Assembly (NCBI GenBank): GCA_964539805.1
Contig: CAZIKN010000010.1
Coordinates: forward strand, 19,317-83,316
From: M3007 sp964539805
Lineage (GTDB): Bacteria > Bacteroidota > Bacteroidia > Chitinophagales > Saprospiraceae
Length of the DNA stretch: 64,000 bases
Direction of reading: 5' to 3'
Below the pieces are notes generated by a model, which had not been told where the DNA came from, made no database searches, and saw only the letters and a list, made by a program, of their open reading frames with translations. Every line of letters starts with the position of its first letter. The stretch's first letter is position 1. The position numbers and the translations under genes were made by a program. This document shows, in pieces, positions 1-8,013 of the stretch.

Positions 1-2644
1 TGCAGAAAGCCCAAACCTGCGTCACATCCACGACGCTGCCCGCGCCGAGGCCGCTGGCAGCGTCGAAACGCGCGTTGTCTTGCGGCGTGGGCGGGCATTC
101 GCCGCCTGCGCCGCCGGAGGTAAGCGACCAGTGAGCAGGGTCGTGCCAAGTACCTGAATTGCCCACCCAGTAGAGGTTTCTGGGCGCAGCGTTTGCGATG
201 TTCCAGTCGGCGGTCACCTGCGGCTGGATGCCTATGCTGTTGGTGGCCGAGTAGGTCGCGCCCGTCGTCAGATCGGGCAGCACGTTGTCGAGGATGACGT
301 AGCTCAGGTTGAGCGAGCCGCCGATTTTGGCAATTTTGGCAGTTGTGGTCGGGCCATCAGTGTACAGGTAGGCGAGCCGCTCGCAGCTGGCATTCAGCAC
401 GTTGATGGTACCACCCGCGTTGATGGTCTGTGTGCTTCCGAGGCCATTGTAGTCCAGAATTCGGTAAAAATAACCGCCCCGGATGGTGATGATGTCAAAC
501 TGGTGGTTGCCGCGAATCACCGCGTTTTCATAAAAATCCACTTCGTGGATGTAGCCTTGTACGTCAATGTTGCCGCGGCTGGTGAAGGTGAGTTTGTCGA
601 GGACGTTGCCGCGCTCGAAGGTGCCGTTGGGGAAGGTTACTTTCCAATAGTCGTGGGTCACGCCAGCTGCGATGGTTTGGATGCGGTTGCCCCCGCCGCC
701 TTGCACGATGATGTGAGAATTCATGGCGTGGAATCTGCCAGCGGCATATTCATTGTTGAATTGGCAGCCGTACCCCGGATAGCCGATGTTTTGGAGTGTG
801 ATGGTCGAACTTGTCCCCCCGAGCGGATCGCCAAGCCATGCTTCAGTATTCGGGTTTGGGTAGTAGCCTCCCTGGATATAATTTGCTTCCCACCAATAGA
901 TGTTGACTGGAAAACCCATGGTCATCAGTTGGCCGTTCAAATGAATAATCGAGCCTTTTGAATTGAACGCATCTCCGTATTTGTATAGCCCGGCCCCTTC
1001 AAAAATGGTGTAGTGATCTAAAAACTGCCCTGCTGTGATGACGGTGTGCGTCCCGGAACCCCGAAACCTGATTTTGCTGCCAAAATTGGTGTCATAATCG
1101 TACTCCAGGCCCATGGCCGCAGGTGGTGCAAGGGTCATCGAGCCGTAAATATGGAGGTTGACATTGAAATTGAATTTCAGTTTCGGCTCGCCCGTTACGC
1201 CAGTCCAGTCCATATCCTTGCAGTAGGCATCTGTGGTCACGGTCACTTGATCGCCGGGCGAAAAGCCGGACAGCGCCGTGAAATGCACATTAGACCCGCC
1301 ATTCGGGATGCAAGTCCCCGGCGCGCCGCCGTCGGTGTCGGACCAGTGCGCGGGGTCGTTCCAGTCGCCCGCACCGCCCACCCAGTACAAGTCAATGCCG
1401 GGGTTGGGCAAGGTAAATATCCAGCCGGTGTTGTTGCCCAGATCCACGCCGTCGAGCACTTCGAGCGGGTCGGAGCCGGTGGCGTGGCAATCTTCGAGGA
1501 TAGCACAGTGTACCGTCTGTTTCGCGCCGGAGTTGTTTACAAAATTGAAGTGTGTACCATACTGTCCTGATTTGATGGTGATAAACTGCGAGCAAGTGCC
1601 TGCGCCGAGGGCGGTGAGGGAGCCGCCGGGGAGGATGGTTTGGTCGGTGCCGTTGGTGCTGCCAGCATAGTTGTGGATGGTGTACGTTTTACCGGCGGTG
1701 AAAGTCAGATGATGGTAATTCAGTTCATTCCAGATATTCCCATCTTGCAAAAAAATAACATTGTTTAATTCAGGGATGACATATGCGGAATGAGCATAAA
1801 TGCTTCCAAACTGATAAAAGGTAATCGTACCATTTATGTGCCCCCAAAGCAAATAATTGCCCGATGCGAAGCAACTAACATCATAGAAACTCATTTCAGA
1901 AGCCATATTATCTGCCCCCACCAAACCTGCACCAGCACCGAACAGTTTAATGTGCGATGTACCAGCATTAAAATTGGCCGTAGCATATCTGAAATAAGCA
2001 GTGCCGCCTGACATGATAAACTCTGAACTTCCCAAATGCAACTTACCAGTAGTGTTATAGTAACTGCCATAAAACTCGGCTCCAATCGTCACCTTCCATC
2101 CATTCGTTTCAATCAGCCCGCCCTCGTGGTTCACCCGGCCATTGGCGTAAAAGTCGCCGACAAAATTCCAGCCGCCTGCTGTACCGACGAACTCCGTTTC
2201 CACTCCAAAATGCACCATATTGCTGGTAACGTCCTTCATGCTGGCATCAAAAGAGGTCATGCGGACGCTCCCGTTGAACGTGATGCTCATGTTGGCATCC
2301 AGCGTTGTGGAGCCGTAAATCTCTATCCGGCTGCCAAATCCGCCCCACACCGTCCCCGCAGGCACCCCCGTCCAGTCCATGTTTTTACACTTCGGAACCG
2401 TACTGCCGGCATCCACATTCACGGTGTACGCCGTGCCGCCGTTGGTGTCGCCAAAATAGACGTCGTCATCGGCCGTGGGTACGTTGGCGTGGTAGTGGGC
2501 GGGCAGGGTGGGGTTGGGTATTTTCGCCCAGTGGGTAGCGAACTGGCTCCATGCGCCGGAGCCGTTCACCCAGTAGTAGTCGAGGGCGGAAAGTTTCACG
2601 GTTGCCAGCATGAGGATTAAAGCGATGAGGTAAATACGGAGCAT
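1..2644 (-). CDS. Large secreted repeat protein, 5' part only (runs off left edge)
   Basis: Reading the minus strand from the ATG at 2642-2644 gives an open frame of 881 codons with no stop before base 2. The product starts with a hydrophobic signal peptide (MLRIYLIALILMLATVKLSA) and then has at least three copies of a module opening YWV-x-G-x-G-x-W...HW (W codons near 2571, 1383 and 12, all in one frame). Each module is followed by Gly/Asn/Thr-rich beta-strand-like sequence. This module is common in giant exported proteins of Bacteroidota that end in T9SS sorting domains. The C-terminus is outside the window, so the sorting tail is inferred. The plus-strand frames over this region are antisense shadows. 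Function unknown; an adhesin or beta-helix surface protein is likely. Confidence 0.8.
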   Translation of the reverse strand, partial: MLRIYLIALILMLATVKLSALDYYWVNGSGAWSQFATHWAKIPNPTLPAHYHANVPTADDDVYFGDTNGGTAYTVNVDAGSTVPKCKNMDWTGVPAGTVWGGFGSRIEIYGSTTLDANMSITFNGSVRMTSFDASMKDVTSNMVHFGVETEFVGTAGGWNFVGDFYANGRVNHEGGLIETNGWKVTIGAEFYGSYYNTTGKLHLGSSEFIMSGGTAYFRYATANFNAGTSHIKLFGAGAGLVGADNMASEMSFYDVSCFASGNYLLWGHINGTITFYQFGSIYAHSAYVIPELNNVIFLQDGNIWNELNYHHLTFTAGKTYTIHNYAGSTNGTDQTILPGGSLTALGAGTCSQFITIKSGQYGTHFNFVNNSGAKQTVHCAILEDCHATGSDPLEVLDGVDLGNNTGWIFTLPNPGIDLYWVGGAGDWNDPAHWSDTDGGAPGTCIPNGGSNVHFTALSGFSPGDQVTVTTDAYCKDMDWTGVTGEPKLKFNFNVNLHIYGSMTLAPPAAMGLEYDYDTNFGSKIRFRGSGTHTVITAGQFLDHYTIFEGAGLYKYGDAFNSKGSIIHLNGQLMTMGFPVNIYWWEANYIQGGYYPNPNTEAWLGDPLGGTSSTITLQNIGYPGYGCQFNNEYAAGRFHAMNSHIIVQGGGGNRIQTIAAGVTHDYWKVTFPNGTFERGNVLDKLTFTSRGNIDVQGYIHEVDFYENAVIRGNHQFDIITIRGGYFYRILDYNGLGSTQTINAGGTINVLNASCERLAYLYTDGPTTTAKIAKIGGSLNLSYVILDNVLPDLTTGATYSATNSIGIQPQVTADWNIANAAPRNLYWVGNSGTWHDPAHWSLTSGGAGGECPPTPQDNARFDAASGLGAGSVVDVTQVWAFC

Positions 2645-2651
2645 GAGATTA

Positions 2652-2693
2652 AGTGATGAATGATGAGTGATGAGTGATGAATGATGAGTGATG
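2652..2693. repeat. 21-bp tandem repeat (x2) built of heptamers
   Basis: Two exact copies of a 21-bp unit, itself three heptamers (agtgatg, aatgatg, agtgatg), with a further partial unit to about 2697. It lies 8 bp upstream of the minus-strand ATG at 2644, in the presumed leader of the large secreted protein. Heptamer gain or loss would change leader length but not the coding frame. Confidence 0.8.
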
Positions 2694-2921
2694 AATGTTC
2701 GTCCTGACGCCCGCTACTACTAAGGGGGCGCGACGATATGCAGCATTGTCGGCGTTTCCCATATTTGCGCAGAAAGCCTTGTTTTGCCCAAAAATCAATT
2801 TGCTGTAAGTCCAAGGTTGCGCTGTTTATCTTATGTCAATCGAGGTTTCCATTTGTTACCCTTGTCCAAATAAAAAAAATAAATTTCCCAACAAGCCTGC
2901 TACGCACCAAATAAGCGAGTT

Positions 2922-5900
2922 ATGTTTGTCCAAAATCCAATATTGAAAGGCAGACGATCATATATTTTCATTTTTCATTCAGCAAGCCCATTGGGGGCAG
3001 GGTTTGCTATAGGTCTTTTTTTCCTGTCTTCCATGCTTATCCCGGGATGCCTGGAGTCCTCCTCCAACAAGCGACAAGTCGCCCGCACCGAGGCAGAAAG
3101 ACTACTGCTCCGCGCCGATTCCCTTTTTGATATACGCCAGTTTTCACACAGCCTGCGTGCCTACCGTACGGCCACTACAGCTTGCCAACCGGGATCCCAA
3201 CAATGGATATACGCCCAGCGACAGGTAGCGGCTAACCTCTGGCGCACCCACCAGGCCGATAGCGCCTTTGCCCTTTGTCAGCGTCTTTTACCCCGGGCCG
3301 AGGCCGATTTAGGAAAAAAACACCCTGAGATCGCACAACTTATGATCATACAGGGCAATACCCATTGCGACCGCCGCACAGATGATGGCCTTGCGGCTGC
3401 CTTGGCCTGTTTTGAGCCTGCCCTGCGCATCTTGGAGGCCCACTATCCGCCCAAACATCCCGAAATCGCGCTGGGCTATGACCGCCTGCTTATCGCCTAT
3501 TGGCTCAACGATGAGTATCCCAAAGCCCTCGACATGGCGCAACGCGCCTTTGAACATATAGATACATCCGATCTTGCCTCGCGCCCGGTGACCATTAAGC
3601 TACAGAGCCATAAGGGCCTCGTACTGCGCAGTGCGGGCCGCTATGCACTGGCACTAAAGGCCTTTGAGGAAGCCTATCGTTTAGAAGATAAAAGAGCAAG
3701 CAATACCCGCATTTCGGATCACCTGATGGAAATGGCCCAAACCCATACCGATATGGGCGACCCATACGAAGCGCTTTATCTCCTTCAAAGGGCCTTGGCC
3801 ATAGAAGAGGCCCAGGGCGACCAAGGCACGAAAACCCCCGCTTATCTCCATGAATTTATGGGAAATGCCTACCGAAGTATGGGCCACCTGGATTCCGCTA
3901 TCGCCCAATACCAGATCAGCCTGCTCCACTGGAACCCACAAATCGGCGATGACGTCAATGGCTATAAAGAAATCTCTCTTTTGTTGGGAAAAACATGGTT
4001 GGAAAAAGGCCAAACCCGGGAAGCCATCGGCGTTTTGGGCCACACGCTCCGCATAGCACAAAAGCATTTTGGGGCTGATAATTTTAATGTTTGCCCCATC
4101 CTGCAAGCGCTTGGCGAAGCGTATTTCGCACAATCAAAACTCGCAGATGCTGAGCGGCTTTACCGCCGCGCCCTGACAATAGCCTTGGCTAAAGTGGGGC
4201 AAAATCACCCCAAAACAGGCGAGTTGCTGGGCTTTTTGGCTGCTTTGCAACTCAAAAAAGGGCAAAAACAAAAAGCCCTTTCTACCATAATACAGGCAGA
4301 AGGCGCATTTTATACCGCCACCTCACCCGCTTTTGTCACGGACTACATCGGTCTCATCAAGGCCAAACACTTAGAAGGGAAAATTCTCCTGACTTATAGT
4401 GATAGGATGAGTCCAGTTCATCCTATCGCTGCAACTCATGTGACCGGGCCGGGCCATAGTGACAGGATGACTCGCAGTCATCCTGTCACTATGGCCATAC
4501 AGGCCTTCAAGAAAGGCATTGAACTTGCGGACAGTGTGCGCCTTGGTCTTGGCAGTCAAATCAGGCCCTTGGCGGTGCAAAAAGAAGTGGTGGATATAGC
4601 AGAATCAGCGCTTGGCGCTTTATCGGTACAGGGAGACGGGCGCAAAGAGACCCTTAGTGATGCTTTCTTTTTTATGGAAAAAAGCAAAGCCGCTACCCTT
4701 AGGGCTGCTTTCCAAAAAGTGCTTGCACGCACGCAAGCGGGCCTTCCTGAGTCCGTCAGCCTGCAGGAGGAAAAATACAAGGCTAAATTGCGCTATACCC
4801 TTCAGCATCTTCAGGATGAAACAGCGGACACGGATGCCGGCACACGTTTGAGGCATATAGAAAGTTGTGCAAGGGCAAGGGCCACATTAGATTCATTTGA
4901 GCAGGCGTTGGGACGGGCATACCCACAGTACTTCAGCTTAAAAACAGCCATTCAGCTGCCTCGTTTGGGTCAATTGGACACCTTTGCACGCGCACAGCAG
5001 CGCTGTGTGGTTTCCTTTTTTTGGGGTAAAACACATTGTTATGCTTTTGTAGTCGGTTCCAACGGCCAAAAGTGGCTCAATATTGGCCCCAGCGCAGCTG
5101 TAGAAGCCACTATTAGGGCTGTGCTAACGGCTGTGCGCCAGCCTCCTGCCATTTTTGTTTCCGATGCGGATGCATTGGCCCAAATGCGGGGCTTTTGCAC
5201 TGCCAGCTACCATGCTTTTCAGCAAATCATCCAACCGCTTGGCCTTTACAATAGCCAAAATTTGACGGTGATACCTGATGGGCCTTTGTATTACCTGCCT
5301 TTTGAGGCCCTGCTCTCGGCCCGGCCCGATGCCACAGCCATGCAGCATTTGGATTACAGAAACTTGCCTTATCTGGCCCTTGACATCGCCATCAACTTTG
5401 AAAACAGTGCGGAAATATTGTTGAAAACCGAACCTTTTACGCAGCAAAAGGTGAATTATGTCGGCTTTGCGCCAAGTTATGAGCACAGCGGCCTTCCGAT
5501 TCTGTATCATAACACGGAAGAAGTCCGTTTGGCACAAGCTCGCTTGGGCGGCAAAGTATTTGTGCAGGAGGCAGCCACTTGCCAAGCGTTTTACCGACAT
5601 TATAGCGGGGCCGACCTGCTTCACCTTGCATGTCACAGCGTCATGGATGGGCGCAGCAATGAAAAGTCGTATTTTGCCTTTGCCCAAAATGGGAAAATCC
5701 ATTGGTACGATCTTTACAACTTGCGCCTGCGAGCGCGTTTGGCCGTGTTGAGCGCCTGTAATACCAACGATGGAAGCTGGGCCACCGGAGAAGGGGTCAG
5801 CAGCCTGTCCGCAGCCCTGCATTATGCAGGTTGCAAGGCCATGTTGGCCACGCGATGGCCTGTGAATGATGCCGCTGCAAGCCAGTATGTGGGCTTGTTG

Positions 5901-6035
5901 TTCGCCGCCTTGTCATCAAACGCAGGCAACCTAGGGCAAGCCCATCGGGAAGCGATCAAAAATTATATGAAAAACACCCAACAAACGCGAAAATGTCACC
6001 CGTTTTATTGGGCCGGGTTTGTGGTATATGATTAG
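2922..6035 (+). CDS. TPR-CHAT domain lipoprotein (caspase/separase-like protease fold)
   Basis: 1037 residues from ATG 2922. The N-terminus is a signal segment ending in a lipobox (LIPGC, Cys about residue 43), so it is probably an outer- or periplasm-facing lipoprotein. Residues about 60-560 are helical TPR-like repeats. The C-terminal 350 residues form a CHAT domain with the expected dyad: HLACHS (His about 905) and LSACNT (Cys about 946), then GEG, a W-P-V-N-D motif and the HPFYWAGF terminus. CHAT domains are clan CD peptidases; the substrate here is unknown. A TATGTTTG box at 2920-2927 resembles a Bacteroidota -7 element and overlaps the ATG, so the real start could be the TTG at 2943. 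An insertion of two palindromes (4398-4496) lies between TPR and CHAT parts. It converges on the sigma factor cluster. Confidence 0.85.
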   Translation: MFVQNPILKGRRSYIFIFHSASPLGAGFAIGLFFLSSMLIPGCLESSSNKRQVARTEAERLLLRADSLFDIRQFSHSLRAYRTATTACQPGSQQWIYAQRQVAANLWRTHQADSAFALCQRLLPRAEADLGKKHPEIAQLMIIQGNTHCDRRTDDGLAAALACFEPALRILEAHYPPKHPEIALGYDRLLIAYWLNDEYPKALDMAQRAFEHIDTSDLASRPVTIKLQSHKGLVLRSAGRYALALKAFEEAYRLEDKRASNTRISDHLMEMAQTHTDMGDPYEALYLLQRALAIEEAQGDQGTKTPAYLHEFMGNAYRSMGHLDSAIAQYQISLLHWNPQIGDDVNGYKEISLLLGKTWLEKGQTREAIGVLGHTLRIAQKHFGADNFNVCPILQALGEAYFAQSKLADAERLYRRALTIALAKVGQNHPKTGELLGFLAALQLKKGQKQKALSTIIQAEGAFYTATSPAFVTDYIGLIKAKHLEGKILLTYSDRMSPVHPIAATHVTGPGHSDRMTRSHPVTMAIQAFKKGIELADSVRLGLGSQIRPLAVQKEVVDIAESALGALSVQGDGRKETLSDAFFFMEKSKAATLRAAFQKVLARTQAGLPESVSLQEEKYKAKLRYTLQHLQDETADTDAGTRLRHIESCARARATLDSFEQALGRAYPQYFSLKTAIQLPRLGQLDTFARAQQRCVVSFFWGKTHCYAFVVGSNGQKWLNIGPSAAVEATIRAVLTAVRQPPAIFVSDADALAQMRGFCTASYHAFQQIIQPLGLYNSQNLTVIPDGPLYYLPFEALLSARPDATAMQHLDYRNLPYLALDIAINFENSAEILLKTEPFTQQKVNYVGFAPSYEHSGLPILYHNTEEVRLAQARLGGKVFVQEAATCQAFYRHYSGADLLHLACHSVMDGRSNEKSYFAFAQNGKIHWYDLYNLRLRARLAVLSACNTNDGSWATGEGVSSLSAALHYAGCKAMLATRWPVNDAAASQYVGLLFAALSSNAGNLGQAHREAIKNYMKNTQQTRKCHPFYWAGFVVYD
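4398..4496. repeat. Two related palindromic elements inside the CHAT gene
   Basis: Positions 4452-4496 are a perfect inverted repeat: 21-bp arms (4452-4472 and 4476-4496, arm begins ggccatagtg) around a 3-bp centre. Positions 4398-4410 and 4418-4430 form a second, related hairpin with 13-bp arms, one mismatch and a 7-bp centre. Both share the core aggatga/tcatcct. The reading frame stays open; the inserted peptides contain the echoing motifs SDRM...HPI and SDRM...HPV. Because the element is palindromic, the opposite strand encodes nearly the same peptide. Confidence 0.9.
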
Positions 6036-6414
6036 GGTTGGCATTTGATTGCTCCTGCTCTTTTCTAACGGTAGTTACTAAAACAAGTGGTACATCAAAA
6101 AAAGTGGCTATTTGTTGATCTGTCCATTCAGGGTGGATTTTAAATATGGATATGAGCATTTTGCGCAAGCCTAATTCTACGCCTTGTGATATGCCCCGTT
6201 CCAATACTTCAAAATAGGAGCTTTTGGCACGTTGCTCCAATGGTTCAGGTAGTGTTTGTGCGAGTTCCCTAACTTCATTTTCTTTTAATGGTGATGCAAC
6301 TTGGACGTAAAAAAATGTGGCATCGAACAAGAATAGTTTAAGTTCATCTGCCACGTTTTCGTCAGCAAAAGTAATGACTTGGTCGTGAGGATGTGCAATT
6401 GGGCTTGTAGCCAT
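5956..6414 (-). CDS. Truncated Rpn/PD-(D/E)XK transposase-like protein (C-terminal part)
   Basis: 152 residues from ATG 6414. Residues about 70-125 (ending QGVELGLRKMLISIF... then PEWTDQQIATFFDVP) look like the C-terminal region of Rpn-family recombination-promoting nucleases/putative transposases, which are normally about 280-320 residues. The N-terminal nuclease core is missing, and the frame overlaps the 3' end of the convergent CHAT gene by 80 bp, with an unusual Asn/Pro/Phe-rich tail there. I read it as a decayed remnant, though it could still be expressed with the sigma operon, starting 15 bp after the upstream gene's stop. Family assignment is by pattern only. Confidence 0.45.
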   Translation of the reverse strand: MATSPIAHPHDQVITFADENVADELKLFLFDATFFYVQVASPLKENEVRELAQTLPEPLEQRAKSSYFEVLERGISQGVELGLRKMLISIFKIHPEWTDQQIATFFDVPLVLVTTVRKEQEQSNANPNHIPQTRPNKTGDIFAFVGCFSYNF

Positions 6415-6429
6415 TGTGCAAAAGTAGCA

Positions 6430-7155
6430 TTATTCTCCATTTCTGGCATCACGCAATGATACTAAAAGGTTTTTCGCTTTTTCCGCAAGAGGCCCACCGC
6501 TTTTTTGCGCTATAATCAATTGTTTTTCAGCATTTTTTACATCATCAAGCCGCAGATAGGCTAAGGCCAGATACCAATGTTTTTCCGCTGTTGCACCTAT
6601 ATTAACGCGGTTCAAATGCGCGATGGCACTATCGGGCTGCCCTTCCAAGAGCCACAATTGGCCTGTGAGCAGTTCGTAAGCGGAGGAGGGATGTGAGGGC
6701 TTGTTTTGTTGCAGCAGCTCCAGCACTAAGCGATAATCCTGTTGCCTGCAGGCGGCCTCTATTTTGTGAAAAACCGTGTCCGATGGTAGCGCGGATCGTT
6801 CCGCCGAAAAATCAATATTGGGTTGAAAGTGAGCGGCGTACAAAGCGGCGGCACTGTCCGGTTTGGGCCTGTAAAGATACCAGGCCAAGCCGAGCAACAG
6901 CACAGCCAGCGCGGCGGCGATGAGCCACAACAACCGTTTTTTCCGCTGTTTGGTGCGGTACACTGCCAGGCCCTGTTGGAACTGATAATGCAGTTGTCCC
7001 GACTTTTTACCCCTGATATCATTGCTGCGCAATTCTTCCCAAAGTTGCAATTTGCGGCGCAGATCAGGGTTGTCAGCCATTTGCTGTTCAAAAGCGGTGC
7101 GTATATCAGCCGGCATTGTACCCTCAAGGTAATCATCAAAATCAAAATTTTCCAT
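6430..7155 (-). CDS. Membrane anti-sigma-like protein with TPR-type periplasmic part
   Basis: 241 residues. Residues 1-70 are charged and helical, with an early D-Y-L-E-G-T motif typical of the short cytoplasmic parts of anti-sigma-like proteins in Bacteroidota. One membrane helix lies at about 74-95 (LLWLIAAALAVLLLGLAWYL). Residues about 125-235 are TPR-like and would be periplasmic. It starts 14 bp after the ECF sigma gene stop, so the two are almost certainly cotranscribed. Inference: it tethers or senses for the sigma factor. No classical zinc-binding anti-sigma HxxxCxxC motif is present. Confidence 0.65.
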   Translation of the reverse strand: MENFDFDDYLEGTMPADIRTAFEQQMADNPDLRRKLQLWEELRSNDIRGKKSGQLHYQFQQGLAVYRTKQRKKRLLWLIAAALAVLLLGLAWYLYRPKPDSAAALYAAHFQPNIDFSAERSALPSDTVFHKIEAACRQQDYRLVLELLQQNKPSHPSSAYELLTGQLWLLEGQPDSAIAHLNRVNIGATAEKHWYLALAYLRLDDVKNAEKQLIIAQKSGGPLAEKAKNLLVSLRDARNGE

Positions 7156-7169
7156 ACTGAATCTCGTTG

Positions 7170-7727
7170 TTAAAATTCCTTAAAATCTGGATCGTTTTGA
7201 ATGTTCTGAATCAGTTTTTCTTTGCAGTTGTGCTTTCTTTTCCTGGTGTAAGCCTCACTGGAAAATTCCAGTATGTCCGTGATTTCCACAATGGATTTTC
7301 CTTCCAGCACCAAGTCCAGCAATTGTCTGCAGCGGTCGCTTAGGTTGGCCCAATGTTTTCGATACACAGTCAGGCGCTCTTGCTCCTCGATTTCGGCTTC
7401 CACGTCAAACGTATCTATATGTACACTGGTCCATGCTTTTGTTACCTTTTTATCATAATTTTTTTTTCGGTGTAAAATGTTCAACCACTTGTACTTGCAT
7501 ATTGTAGCCAACAGTGCTCCGATGGAATGGGTAAGGATAAAGGCAGGGTCATGGGCTTTTCGCAGCAGGATTTCCAGTCCTTCCATAAATACATCCTCAG
7601 CGTCCGACTCGCTGCCGCCATACTTTTTGATCAGGGCCAATAAGTGGGGCCAGTGCTTGTCAATCAGGATTTGCATGGCACTTGCATCGCCTTGGGCTAT
7701 GCTCTTCAAGAGTTGCTGGTCTGTCAT
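7170..7727 (-). CDS. ECF-type RNA polymerase sigma factor
   Basis: 185 residues. Region 2 is at about 8-75 (acidic SESDAEDVFMEGLEILL in the -10-binding part) and region 4 at about 118-172 (LSDRCRQLLDLVLEGKSIVEI plus a helix-turn-helix). Length and layout fit ECF sigma-70 factors. It is first in a minus-strand operon with a membrane TPR protein and faces the CHAT lipoprotein gene tail to tail. ECF sigma, anti-sigma-like TPR and CHAT-TPR genes side by side suggest one envelope-linked regulatory unit; this is inference from context. Confidence 0.85.
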   Translation of the reverse strand: MTDQQLLKSIAQGDASAMQILIDKHWPHLLALIKKYGGSESDAEDVFMEGLEILLRKAHDPAFILTHSIGALLATICKYKWLNILHRKKNYDKKVTKAWTSVHIDTFDVEAEIEEQERLTVYRKHWANLSDRCRQLLDLVLEGKSIVEITDILEFSSEAYTRKRKHNCKEKLIQNIQNDPDFKEF

Positions 7728-7875
7728 TGTTTTATCGAAGCATTCGGTATCGTGTAAAAAATCTTCGCCTGCTGAATCGTGAACGTATTATATTATGGCT
7801 GGAACTGATTTATGTTATAAAATGGTTGCACCTCAACCATGGAAGATGCAAATGTAAAACATCGCTCAGAGCGGA

Positions 7876-7908
7876 CAAAGGTATAAAACATCCTACTGGG
7901 TATGTCAA
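7876..7908 (-). promoter_or_regulatory. Candidate promoter for the ECF sigma operon
   Basis: On the minus strand TTG (7906-7908), 22 bp, then TACCTTTG (7876-7883), matching the Bacteroidota -33/-7 consensus with a slightly long spacer. It would give a leader of about 140 nt before the ATG at 7727. Confidence 0.45.
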
Positions 7909-7943
7909 GACGCCGTCGGCACTGGTTTTCAGCAAGATTGTTA

Positions 7944-7965
7944 CATTCGGTCACAGACCCGAATG
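7944..7965 (-). terminator. Hairpin downstream of the first T9SS paralogue
   Basis: Inverted repeat cattcgg (7944-7950) / ccgaatg (7959-7965), about 50 bp beyond the stop of the 8014 gene. Its centre resembles the hairpin after the third paralogue (22845-22867). No T-run follows on the minus strand, so termination is uncertain. Confidence 0.35.
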
Positions 7966-8013
7966 GGCAAAGGGGCCTCGTATCAGCAGGTTCAACAAAA
8001 CGCTAAGCTAATG

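Noticed and set aside
503..2620. Plus-strand frames of 77-194 codons over the first 2.6 kb
   Set aside because: They are antisense to one continuous minus-strand gene with repeated YWV modules in a single frame.
5124..5822. 232-codon minus-strand frame inside the CHAT gene
   Set aside because: It lies opposite the conserved CHAT catalytic motifs and has no recognisable domain.
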